DNA of 64,000 nt from CAWGYT01 sp963826795 (GTDB lineage Bacteria; Planctomycetota; Planctomycetia; Pirellulales; Pirellulaceae). Shown piece after piece: positions 38,308 to 47,765 of the stretch. The stretch spans positions 62,001-126,000 of the forward strand of contig CAWGYT010000024.1 in NCBI GenBank assembly GCA_963826795.1, written 5' to 3'. The stretch's first letter is position 1. The number at the start of each line of letters is the position of its first letter. The notes beneath the pieces are model-generated. The model ran no database searches, was not told where the DNA came from, and was given only the letters and a program-made list of their open reading frames with translations. The translations under genes were made by a program, and so were the position numbers.

Positions 38308-38654
38308 AGATTGGCTTTTAGATTGGCTTCGTGGCCCCCGTCGCGCCGTAGCCCCCGTCGCGCAGACGGGGGGCGAACCCGTCCCCCAGCCGATCTCGCC
38401 ATGCAGGGCCTCGCATCCACGCCGCGCCACCCCCGCTCTCCGCGAGCGGGGCTACGCAAGGGAATGCAAGGCGTATTGAGACGGTCTGAACACGTCCAAC
38501 ACAAGTTCATTCAAGCCCGAACGGTCCACAGTCGAATCGGCGCACATGGTACCCTGTCGTACCCGACGCTGAGGACGAAGCAGAGCTGACGGCCTTGCAG
38601 CGGGATAGCACGGAAGAGACCGGATTGGCGGTCGACTGTCCAACAAGTCGCGGT

Positions 38655-38765
38655 AACAAGTCCAAGACGGTCTACAGGCTCCGGAGTCATTCGGCAGCAC
38701 AAGGTAGCCGCAGGCGTGACCGGCGGCGATGAGGGCACGGAAGTAGACCGTCTTAGATTGGCTTT
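38655..38765. repeat. 111-bp perfect direct repeat, copy 2
   Basis: Second copy of the sequence at 38197-38307. It is followed at once by the first copy of another repeat (38769-38880). Confidence 0.9.
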
Positions 38766-38768
38766 GCC

Positions 38769-38880
38769 TCGAGAACATCTCCGACCTTACCCTCGCGCGC
38801 TCTCAACCCCGTCCGCCGAATTCTCCACTCACGCGGACCTATCGAGCAACCGAGTGCCGAACAGGATTGGACCTGACCTC
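38769..38880. repeat. Imperfect direct repeat of about 110 bp, copy 1
   Basis: Matches 39060-39178 at most positions (ctcgannaccatctc start, cgagtgccgaacaggattgg near the end). A reversed piece of the same end, caatcctgttcggcac, lies at 37965. The pattern suggests past duplication and inversion. Confidence 0.75.
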
Positions 38881-39059
38881 TTATTTGCGCTGCGACCAAG
38901 CGAACCTGCGAAATGATCTGCTATTACCTGAACGGCTGGGCCGACGACGAGGAACTGCTGGCGCATCTGGAAAAACTCAAGCGACACGACGCTTAAGAAC
39001 CGCCCTGCCCAATGGCAGTCGACGGCCGTTGCTGCGGCGCGCTCAACCGATCCCCTCGC

Positions 39060-39178
39060 CTCGACAACCATCTCTCCACCTTACCTTCACTCGCTCTCAA
39101 CCCCTTCCGCCGAATTTTCCACTCACGCTGACCTATCGAGCAACCTGAGTGCCGAACAGGATTGGGCCGCAGGCCGGA
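39060..39178. repeat. Imperfect direct repeat of about 110 bp, copy 2
   Basis: Second copy of the 38769-38880 unit. It runs directly into a truncated piece of the dispersed GC-rich hairpin repeat (gggccgcaggccggatgag). Confidence 0.75.
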
Positions 39179-39634
39179 TGAGGGGGCCCCACCGCTTTTC
39201 AGGCGTCGGTTTTCAGGCGGTCGGCCCTCACACCCGCCCGAGTCCCGCGGACGGGACCCGGGCGACCTCTCCCGGCGTCGGGAGACGCGACATGCAAGGC
39301 GTCTCCGCGCCCCCTTTCCTCCGCGCCGCGTTCGTTCCCCCAAATGGAGAATGTGAATTCGCGATGTTTCTTTTCCCGAACTCACTTGGTTGCAGGACGC
39401 GTTTCGAGCCGTTAAATTGGGGTGAGTCGCCAATCCGGTGGAAGGACCGTCTCGGACTGGCGACGATTGAGTTTTGTGCCATCACTCAAGCCGTGGGGCA
39501 CTGAGCACTCGTCTGTCACGAACAGCTTCAATTCCGTTTTCATCGCCGAATTGGCTGCCCCGTCGTTGGAGACGCTCGTCGTATTCGTCTCCATTTCCGC
39601 TCGAACAAGACGATCACCAACAGGAACGGATGAC

Positions 39635-40083
39635 ATGTTGACTCTAAGGCTTTTGGTCGTGGGAGGTGAGCTCGAGGCAAACGAAGTCTCGTTGCCGCTG
39701 CCTGCCATGATCGGCGCGGGCGTGATGTGGCCGTGAACCTGACGCATCCGCTCGTGAGTCGTCGCCACTGCGAACTGGTAGAGAAAGACGGCCACGTCCT
39801 CGTCCGCGACCTCCAGTCGCTCAATGGGACCTTCGTTGGCAGCGATCGAATCGAGGAAGCGATCCTTTGGCCGGGAGATCTGTTGACGGTCGGCACGGTC
39901 ACCTTTCGGGCAATGTACTGCTTGCCGGAGCACGCGCGTCAGTTGCCGCGCGACTTGGCCGTCAAACCGTCTGCCGGCATGGCCGAAACCGTGCGGCGGT
40001 TGGACGAGACGTTCCGTGTTAGCCTGTCGGCGGAGGATCTGTCGCTGCGAGCGATCGAAGCCGACGCCGAGCCGTCGCGCTAG
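39635..40083 (+). CDS. FHA-domain protein (frameshifted)
   Basis: About 149 residues; the frame changes near 39725. Start ATG 39635 follows AGGAACGGA. The first frame reads MLTLRLLVVGGELEANEVSLPLPAMIG and the second continues NLTHPLVSRRHCELVEKDGH, then SLNGTFVGSDRI and GDLLTVGTVTF. The Ser-Arg-Arg-His and Asn-Gly-Thr of phosphothreonine-binding FHA domains are present. It probably binds a phosphorylated partner of a Ser/Thr kinase; no kinase gene is near. The C-terminal 50 residues are helical and acidic. Confidence 0.78.
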
Positions 40084-40158
40084 TCGGGCCGTCGCGCAGG
40101 CGGGCCGTCGCGCAGTCGGGCCGTCGCGCCAGGCGGGCCGTCGCGCCAGGCGATGCGT
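40073..40158. repeat. Short tandem repeat (cgggccgtcgcgc type)
   Basis: Four or five imperfect copies of a 16-18 base unit built on cgggccgtcgcgc span the end of the FHA gene and the spacer after it. The stop codon of the FHA gene lies within it. No coding sense beyond that. Confidence 0.8.
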
Positions 40159-40294
40159 CCACGTATGATTTGGCCGATGGCTGCTGGTGACTGGAGCCCC
40201 TGAGGCAAACCGGCGCCGAGTTGGTAAGATGCGGACTCCGCCCTGTGGCGTCGGATCGTCCGAAACGGTGCCTGTCTGTCGAGGATCCTGTCAC

Positions 40295-42400
40295 TTGAAG
40301 ATCTCGCATTCCCGTGGTTTCGTGCCAGCGGCCCGTTTTGCTGGGCGTTGTTCCCTGCTCGTCGTGTCTCTCGTCGTTTGGCTCGGATTCGTCGTTTGGC
40401 CCGGATGTGGTTCCGCGCCGGCAGATCCTCCCGTGGCCGAGGTGGACGCGACGTCGCCCGCTGACTCCGCCGCCGGCGACTCCGCCGAATCGATGCCGAT
40501 CGTCCTCGAGGATGCCGACGCGGCCGCCACGACCGGGGCGCGCTGACGCCGTTGAGCCCGCTGCCGACGAGCCGTCGCGGCCCCTCAATCGCCTCGCGCG
40601 TGAATCGAGTCCGTATTTGCGCCTGCATATGCACAATCCGGTCGACTGGTACCCGTGGGGGCCGGAAGCGTTTGAAAAGGCGCGACGTGAGCAGAAGGTC
40701 ATCTTTTTGTCGGTGGGATACAGCAGCTGTTATTGGTGTCACGTGATGGAGCGTGAATCGTTTCTCGACGATGAAATCGCCGCGTTCTTGAACGAGCACT
40801 TTGTGTGCATCAAGGTGGATCGAGAGGAGCGACCGGACGTCGATTCGATCTACATGCTGGCCGTGCAACTGGTCACGCAGCGTGGGGGATGGCCGATGTC
40901 GGTCTTTCTGACTCCCGACGCCAAGCCGTTTTTCGGAGGGACCTACTTTCCGGCAAGGGATGGCGACCGGCGAGGTCAGCCCGGTTTTCTGACGGTCGTG
41001 CGTCGAGTTCACCAGATTTGGTCCGAGCAGCGAGAATCCGTCGAGGATTCCGCGGAGCGGTTGACTCAGGCGGTTCAAACCGAGCTGCGCGGTCCCGAAG
41101 TGCCGGCTGATACGCCTCTGGATGCTGGCCTGGCCGATGAAGTCAAGACGCAGTTGGCGGCCGTTTTTGACGATCAATTTGGCGGGTTTGGCTTCAGTTC
41201 GGACGACCCGTTTCGCCCGAAGTTTCCCGAAGCGTCCAATCTGATGTTCCTACTGGGCCGGGTCGCTCGGACGGACGATCCAGATTGTCGCCGAATGCTG
41301 GTGACGACGTTGGACCGAATGGCGATGGGAGGGATCTACGATCACGTCGGAGGAGGGTTCCATCGCTACAGCACCGACCGCTATTGGCGAATTCCGCACT
41401 TTGAAAAAATGCTCTATGACAACGGTCAGTTGTTGTCCGTTTACAGTCAGGCGTTCGCGCTCACCGGTCGTCCGGAATACCGCCGCGTGGTGGATGCCAC
41501 CGCCGCGTTTCTCAGCCGCGAAATGCGTGATCCCGGCGGTGCCTTTTACGCCGCGCTGGACGCGGAATCGGAGCAGGTGGAGGGCAAGTACTATCGCTGG
41601 ACGTCAGCTGAGATCGCGACCGCGCTGGGTGAAGACTTCCCGTGGTTCGCCGAACTGTACGGCTTGCAGGCGCGCCCAACTTTGAGCAGGAATACTACGT
41701 CCTCCTGTTTGAGCAGCCTGTGACTCAGTTGGCCGAGCAGCGGCAGGTTTCGGTGGCTCAACTGCTCGATCGGCTTCAGCCGCTGCAGGCAAAGTTGTTG
41801 TCCGTGCGCAACGAGCGCGAGCGGCCTTTGAGGGACGACAAGATCCTTTGCAGCTGGAATGGCCTCGCGATCCGCGGCTTGGCGGATGCCGGTCGATACT
41901 GCGAGAACCCGGATTATGTGCGGGCGGCAGGACAAGCGGCCGACTTTGTGCTGGCCAAGCTCCGCTCGGCAGACGGCCGCCTGCTGCGGACCTATAGCCA
42001 GGGCGAGGCGAAGTTGACTGCCTACCTGGATGACTACGCCTTTCTGGTCGACGGCTTGATTGCGCTCCATCAGGCCACGGGCGATCGCCGCTGGTTGCAG
42101 GAGGCGCAAACCCTGAGCCGGCAGCAGATCGATCTTTACTGGGACGATGTGAACGGCGGCTTTTTCTTTACGGCCCGGGACCACGAGGAATTGATCGCCC
42201 GTTCAAAGCAGCTGACCGACGGGGCCCAACCGGCGGGGAACTCGATTGCGGCCAGCAATCTGGTTTACTTGGCCGCGCAAGCGCCCGATGCCGATTGGCA
42301 AGCGTATGCCGAGCGGACGGTACGCAATTCGATTTCGCTGTTGCGACAATTTCCGCGCTCCGCCCCCCGAATGGCCTCGGTGCTCGACGAATTGCCCTAG
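40295..42400 (+). CDS. DUF255 thioredoxin-domain protein (YyaL/SSP411-like), two frameshifts
   Basis: About 700 residues over three frames, changing near 40540 and 41670. TTG 40295 (GAGG 10 bases upstream) opens a frame with a hydrophobic segment (CSLLVVSLVVWLGFVVWPGC) that resembles a lipoprotein signal. The second frame has the family opening RLARESSPYLRLHMHNPVDW, the CxxC site YSSCYWCHVMERESF, FVCIKVDREERPDVDS and GGWPMSVFLTPDAKPFFGGT. The rest is the alpha/alpha barrel related to N-acylglucosamine 2-epimerases, with MGGIYDHVGGGFHRYS and CSWNGLAIRGLADAGR. Function is unknown; a redox role is suggested. The exported N-terminus rests on the first frame join and is less certain. Confidence 0.87.
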
Positions 42401-42430
42401 CGCCGTGTCACAGCCTAATATCGGGATGCG

Positions 42431-42472
42431 TTAGGAAAAGGGGGCAGGTTGGGACCTGACGCCTTTTCCTAA
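42431..42472. repeat. Palindromic REP-like hairpin
   Basis: ttaggaaaagg pairs with ccttttcctaa, and the core contains caggttgggacctg. It is a degenerate relative of the 31046-31122 hairpin, lying just before the pnt operon. Confidence 0.65.
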
Positions 42473-42619
42473 CCCCAAACCTTAGCGGGGACACAGCACG
42501 AGGCGTCTCCGTCTGCTTTGAGCCACCCCCCTTGTTTTCTGATCGGGGTTTCGCGAAAACCAATCGCTTCAAGCTGGGCGGTCAAGGACCATTCGAGACC
42601 GAGGGAAGTGGGAAACATC

Positions 42620-43829
42620 ATGAAGGTTGGGGTCGTTCGGGAAAGCTTCCCGAAAGAGCAACGGGTCGCACTGATTCCTGCCGCCCTAGCGCCGCTGCAA
42701 AAGGCGGGCTGCGAGATCCTGGTGGAAGCCGGGGCAGGGACGGCGGCCGGTTTCTTGGATGGCGAATACCAGCAAAAAGGCGCCCAGATCGTCGATCGGC
42801 ACGCCGCCTTACAGGCCGATGTGGTCGTTGGCGTGCGTTGGGCAGGTGCCAATCCGGATCAGGGAGTGGCGGACTTGGCCTTGTTGCGTGCCGACCAGAC
42901 GTTGATCGGACACTGCGACCCGCTGGGTCATCCCGAGGCCGTAGCGCGGGTGGCGGAAACGGGCGTCCAGCTGTTCGGATTGGAACTGATTCCGCGCATC
43001 ACGCGTGCTCAAAGCATGGATGTGCTTTCGTCGATGGCGACCGTGGCCGGCTATCGTGCGGTCCTTTTGGCGGCGGTCGAGCTGCCCCAAATGTTCCCCT
43101 TGATGATGACGGCCGCGGGCACCCTTTCGCCGGCCCGCGTGTTTGTGATCGGCGCGGGTGTGGCCGGGTTGCAGGCGATCGCCACCGCCCGACGCTTGGG
43201 CGCCGTGGTTCACGCCTACGACGTGAGGCCCGCGGTCCGGGAACAATGCGAGAGCTTGGGAGCCAAGTTTGTCGAGCTGCCGCTGGAGACCACCGCGGCC
43301 GAAGGGCAGGGCGGATATGCCAAGGCGATGGACGAAGAGTTCTATCAGCGACAACGGGCGCTGATGGCGGAGGTCGTGGCGGAAAGCGACGTCGTGATCA
43401 CCACCGCTGCGATTCCCGGCCGACCCTCGCCGCGATTAATTACCGCCGAGGCCGTCGCGGGCATGCAGCCCGGGATCGGTGATCGTCGACTTGGCCGCCG
43501 AACGTGGTGGCAATTGCGAACTCTCGCAGGCGGACCAGCGCGTCGTCACGCACGGCGTCACGATTTTGGGCCCCACGAACCTGCCGTCGGAAGTCCCGGT
43601 CCATGCCAGTCAGATGTATGCCAAGAACGTGGTGACGTTCCTCCGCCATTTGATTAAAGACGGAAAACTCGAGATTGACCTCTCCGATGAAATCACACGC
43701 GAGACGCTGTTGACGCGCGACGGACAGGTCACGCACGCCCGCCTCCGATCGATGTTGAACCTCGAGCCGCTGCCGGATCCGGCGGCCGAGTCGGCGAGCC
43801 CGCCGCCGGAGACGCCGCCCCGGGCTTGA
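42620..43829 (+). CDS. pntAA: NAD(P) transhydrogenase subunit alpha, part 1 (PntAA; one frameshift)
   Basis: About 403 residues; the frame changes near 43475. Start ATG 42620 after GAGGGAAGTGGG. The sequence MKVGVVRESFPKEQRVALIP is the alanine-dehydrogenase/transhydrogenase start, VFVIGAGVAGLQAIATARRLGA is the NAD-binding Rossmann loop and ITTAAIPGRPSP closes the first frame. The second frame carries VDLAAERGGNCELS, VILGPTNLPS-like TILGPTNLPSEVP and MYAKNVVTFLRHL. This is domain I, which binds NAD(H) in the cytoplasm. It forms an operon with pntAB and pntB. Confidence 0.92.
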
Positions 43830-43946
43830 GTTGTCGATCGGCACGGTATGCGGAGGCTCAGCCGAGATGCCGATCTGAGGAGCACAAGGTTGTCAGTTGA
43901 TTGGCTCAATCCCCCGAATCAAGAGACTCTCCATCGCAGGTGTAGT

Positions 43947-44449
43947 ATGTCGCGAATCCTTTGGCTCGTTCTGATCCTGGCGACGCAAGCGATCGCCGCC
44001 TCGGCGGTTTGGTCCCAGGACAGCTCGCCGGTGCCCGCTATCGAAATCGGTGTGACCGAGATGGCGGATGCCGAAGCGGTTGATCCCGAGATGATTGATA
44101 CCGAGCTGGCAGCAGCCGAGGCCGTGGCTGCCGAGCTTGCCGAATCGCCCCCCAGCGGCTGGAATCGCGGCGAGACGCTGCTCGCGAGCCTCACGATCTT
44201 TGTGCTGGCGGTCTTTGTCGGATTCGAGGTGATCACCAAGGTGCCGCCCACACTGCATACGCCGCTGATGTCCGGTTCGAACGCGATCAGCGGCATCACG
44301 CTTGTCGGGGCCATGTTGGCCGTCGGACGTACTACTTCGAATCGCTGGGTTCCGGTGCTCGGAACGCTGGCCGTCATTCTGGCGACAGTCAACGTCGTCG
44401 GTGGCTTTGCCGTGACTCACCGCATGTCTCCATGTTTCGTCGCAAATAA
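43947..44449 (+). CDS. pntAB: Transhydrogenase subunit alpha, part 2 (PntAB) with N-terminal extension
   Basis: About 168 residues. The conserved part, FVLAVFVGFEVITKVPPTLHTPLMSGSNAISG and LGTLAVILATVNVVGGFAVTHRM, matches the three-segment PntAB membrane protein. It is preceded by an unusual 75-residue extension: a hydrophobic segment (LWLVLILATQAIAASAVW) and an acidic Ala/Glu-rich linker. The end is read across a single-base change near 44430, where MFRRK and a TAA at 44447-44449 give the usual basic C-terminus; the uncorrected frame runs on to 44513. Confidence 0.82.
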
Positions 44450-44476
44450 TCGCTGGATGCGAAAGGCTGTAAGTTC

Positions 44477-45858
44477 GTGGACACCTCGTCGCTGGTCAAG
44501 CTGGCCTACCTGACGCTGCTGCCTTTTTTATCTTTGGCCTCAAAGGATGTCGCATCCGCGCACCGCCGTGCGGGCAATCTGTGCGGCGCCCTCGGGATGC
44601 TGATCGCCGTCGCTGGTGACGCTGACTTGGCGTCGATTCGTACGGCTTGATCTTTGTCGGATTGGCGATGGGCAGCGTGATCGGCGTGGTCCTGGCCGTT
44701 CGAATTCAGATGACCGCCATGCCGCAATTGGTCGCTCTGTTCAACGGCTTCGGCGGTCTGGCCTCGACGTTGGTCGCCGGCGCCGAGCTGGTGCGTTTGC
44801 GAACAGGGGACGACCGATATTCTGGTGGCCACGGCCGCTTCGGGACGTGATCGGGACGGTGACGTTCTGGGGAAGTCTGGTCGCCTTCGGCAAACTGCAA
44901 GGCATCAAGGTCTGTGACAAACAAGTTGGTCCCGACAGGACGCCAGGCGGTGAACGCGACTGCTGGCCGCGATGATCCTGCTGCTCTGCGTGTGGCTCGT
45001 CCGCTCGCAGTCGATCCGCCGTCTACCTCGCTGATCGTGATCGTCGCGTCGGTCCTGGGCGTGCTGCTGGTCAATCCGATTGGCGGAGCCGATATGCCCG
45101 TCGTCATCGCGCTGCTCAATTCCTATTCGGGTCTGGCGGCGGCGGCGACTGGATTCGTGATCGACAACAACGTGTTGATCATCGCCGGTTCGTTGGTCGG
45201 TGCGTCCGGCATGATCCTGACAAGAATCATGTGCAAGGCCATGAACCGTTCGCTGCACGAACGTCCTGTTCGGCGGAATCGACGTCGGCAGTGTCGACGT
45301 CAACGCGGACGAGATCTACGCCACGGTCCGCAGCACCTCGGCCGACGACGTCGCGATGATTCTGGATTCCGCGCAGCGCGTCGTCTTCGTGCCCGGCTAC
45401 GGAATGGCCGTCGCCCAGGCCCAGCACGCCGTCCGCGACGTGGCCAATCTGCTCGAGAAGACACGGGGTCGAGCGTCGAGTACGCGATCCATCCCGGTGG
45501 CCGGCCGCATGCCAGGACACATGAATGTGCTGCTGGCGGAAGCCGACGTGCCCTACGACAAGCTGAAGGAGATGGATGAAATCAATCCCACGATGGAAAC
45601 GGTCGATGTGGCCATCGTGATCGGTGCCAACGACGTCGTCAATCCGCTGGCTCGCACCGATCCGCAAGAGCCCGATTGCCGGGATGCCGATCATCGACGT
45701 CGACAAGGCGCGCACCGTGATCGTGATCAAACGCAGCCTCAGTCCCGGATTCGCCGGAATTCCCAATCCGCTGTTTGCGTGCCGAAAACACGCTGATGCT
45801 CTACGGCGACGGCAAGCAAGCCGTCCTGGAGATCGCCACGGCCCTGAAAGACCTGTAA
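44477..45858 (+). CDS. pntB: NAD(P) transhydrogenase subunit beta (PntB), heavily frameshifted
   Basis: About 460 residues over many frames. Recognisable stretches in order are VDTSSLVKLAYL, IFGLKG with SHPRTAVR, GLIFVGLAMGSVIGVVLAVR, MTAMPQLVALFNGFGGLASTL, VIGTVTFWGSLVAFGKLQG, NSYSGLAAAATGFVIDNNVL, ADEIYATVRSTSADDVAMIL, VFVPGYGMAVAQAQHAV, HPVAGRMPGHMNVLLAEA and VVNPLARTDP; the end reads MLYGDGKQAVLEIATALKDL. The NADPH-binding and membrane motifs are all present, so the gene is probably intact in the cell. Roughly eight frame changes are needed. Start is uncertain (GTG 44477 assumed). PntB forms the proton channel and NADP domain. Confidence 0.85.
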
Positions 45859-45937
45859 GGTTGGCAAGAGGCCTGTCTCACGCGGCTCGGCAGGAGCCTC
45901 GCAACGGTCCGTCCCGAAACGATGCCCCGAGAATCCG

Positions 45938-47600
45938 TCAGTCCCGAGTCGATCCCGATGCTTTACTTTGGCAACGCACTGGGTCGGGCATTCCGCCGCA
46001 TGCCGCACAACACGAGGCAGCAGATAGGGCCAGCGTCCCGCGGCGGGTTCGGGGACCGCAGCCGTGGCGGCGGCCGCCTGGTAGCCGCCGTCCTGGAGGG
46101 CCAGCACCAAATCCTTCGAATTGAACTCGTCGTCCATGTTCCAGTCGCCGGTGTACCAGGTCGAATTTCCGACCACGGCGTCTTCGTACTCGCCGGCCGC
46201 GAAGATCGTGACCAGATCCTGGGAGTCGAAGATCCCGTCGAGATTCGAATCGCCAAAGGTACGTGTTCTGAACGTCGTGCACCCAAATCGTGCGATCGTC
46301 CAGATCGACGTCGCCGTCTCCATCCAGGTCGCCATGCGTGCCGTCGCCGGCGATGACCGCACTCACCTCGGGCATCAGGTCCAACACCAGGTATCCTTCG
46401 CCCTTGGATCCAGTCGCGAAAGTCAAAATGCACTTTCTCGAAGTACCCGAACGGGGCGCCCTCGCCCGCCGAGTCCGAGCCCGCCCAGTTCTTCCAGCAA
46501 ATCGCCCAGGCCGGCGTCTTCCAGCAAGTCGGTCAGGTCGCCCAGGTCGCCAAACAGGCTGCCGCTCCAGCCACTGCTTAGGAAATTCATTCCGAAGATG
46601 CCGTCGATCATCGGGTCAATGTCGACGATCGGCGACCTGGATGTTGTTGAAAGATCAAGTCGACGCCCTCGCGAAGTCGGCAGCCGGAGTTCGTCGAACA
46701 ACAAGACCGGGGCGTTGATCGTGCCGCCCACGCCGCCGATCTGCTGAAACGCGATCGCTTCGTCGTCCAGCGTGCCGTTGCCGTTGGCGTCCAGGCCCAA
46801 ATCGAACGCCATTCCGGGTGACACGAGACTCAGCTGCGCGCCGGTGTCGAGCACGAAATTGCCGGGCACGGACTGACCTGCATGTTCGGCGGTGAGCGCG
46901 CAGGAACGGCAGGTCGCTCCAACTGGGCAGCGGATCGTCTCCTTCCGCCGGAAAGTGCACCGCCTCGAGCGGGACGTGGTAACGTCGACGGTTCGTATCT
47001 GGAAGTTGCTGGCGAAAATCGCGTGTCCAAGAAACCGACGTCGAAATTGCCTGCAAAGATGTCGTCGATGGAAAAGCTTCCTCCGTCACCCAGCAGGCTG
47101 GTCAGGTCCAACGTCGTGACACGGTTTTCCATCGCCGGCATGCCGAGGATCCCGAAGAAGGAACACAAGCCGGGAATCGGACAGAAACTTGCCGTGGTGC
47201 TCGAAAGCATGCGGCCGTCGGGAATGACCTGCTCAATCCCGTCGGACCCGGCAAAGTGGATGTCGTACTTGGCCGAGACATCAAACTCAGTGAAGCCGCC
47301 CACGCCCTGTTCCAGGAACGTGCCTTCCGTCTGGTAACCGTTCAGGTTCAGCTCGTAAACCGAATCGTCGACGGCCAGAATGCTATTGGCGCCCGTATCC
47401 AGCAAGAAGGTATTGGCGAGATTCGGACCGAGCGAGCGTCCCGTGGTCGGGTCGATTAGCTCAATTGCCACCCGCGGCTGGTCCAACGCCAACTCGTCGG
47501 CAGGCCCCAATGTGATCCGAGTGCCCGCATGCAGGGGCACGTCTCCAAGGCTTCCGAGTAGGGCCCCAATGGCCAGTAACGCCCACCTGAAATCACGCAT
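45938..47600 (-). CDS. Secreted two-lobed aspartic protease-like protein with dockerin and PEP-CTERM-like end (frameshifted)
   Basis: About 550 residues over several frames, start ATG 47600. A signal peptide (FRWALLAIGALLGSLGDVPLHA) is followed by a lobe with TFLLDTGANSILAV (Asp68) and a second lobe with NFVLDTGAQLSLVSPG. Two DTGA sites in one chain is the pepsin-like arrangement. The C-terminal part has calcium-type repeats (GDLDGDGDVDLDDRTIW, GDSNLDGIFDSQDLVTIF, GDWNMDDEFNSKDLVLAL) and a tail AAVPEPAAGTLAL followed by a Cys-rich end, similar to PEP-CTERM sorting signals. It is convergent with pntB. At least five frame changes occur. Activity is inferred from the motifs only. Confidence 0.72.
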
Positions 47601-47677
47601 GTCGATTTCTCTGCTCGCGGTCAAGGCCCCTGTCAATTGCTCTCAGCCCCGATTATACGCAGCCGGTAAGCGAGTTG

Positions 47678-47741
47678 ACCACAGAGCCACAGAGGGCACA
47701 GAGCAACAGACTGCCCTCTGTGTCCTCTGTGGCTCTGTGGT
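47678..47741. repeat. Inverted repeat, 18-bp perfect arms (CTCTGTGGCTCTGTGG type)
   Basis: accacagagccacagagg at 47678-47695 is fully complementary to 47724-47741. The hairpin lies between the end of the GspK-like gene and the protease start, and may act as a terminator for the pilus cluster. Sequences of this type are frequent intergenic repeats. Confidence 0.85.
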
Positions 47742-47765
47742 TCCGTGCCTCGGTGGTAAGCCCCA

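Larger units (their letters stand above)
37885..39344. mobile_element. Decayed repeat-rich island with 17-bp flanking match
   Basis: The 17-base sequence gcgttcgttcccccaaa occurs at 37885-37901 and 39328-39344. Between them lie truncated pieces of the dispersed GC-rich repeat (37922-37963, 39163-39300), a perfect 111-base direct repeat, an imperfect 110-base direct repeat and a transposase-like fragment. No full gene is present. It reads as a worn-down site of repeated insertion. The flanking match could be chance or a duplicated target. Confidence 0.45.

Noticed and set aside
38913..38996. A 27-codon frame (MICYYLNGWADDEELLAH...) in the decayed island
   Set aside because: Too short, no ribosome site, and surrounded by repeats; possibly another fragment of a lost gene.
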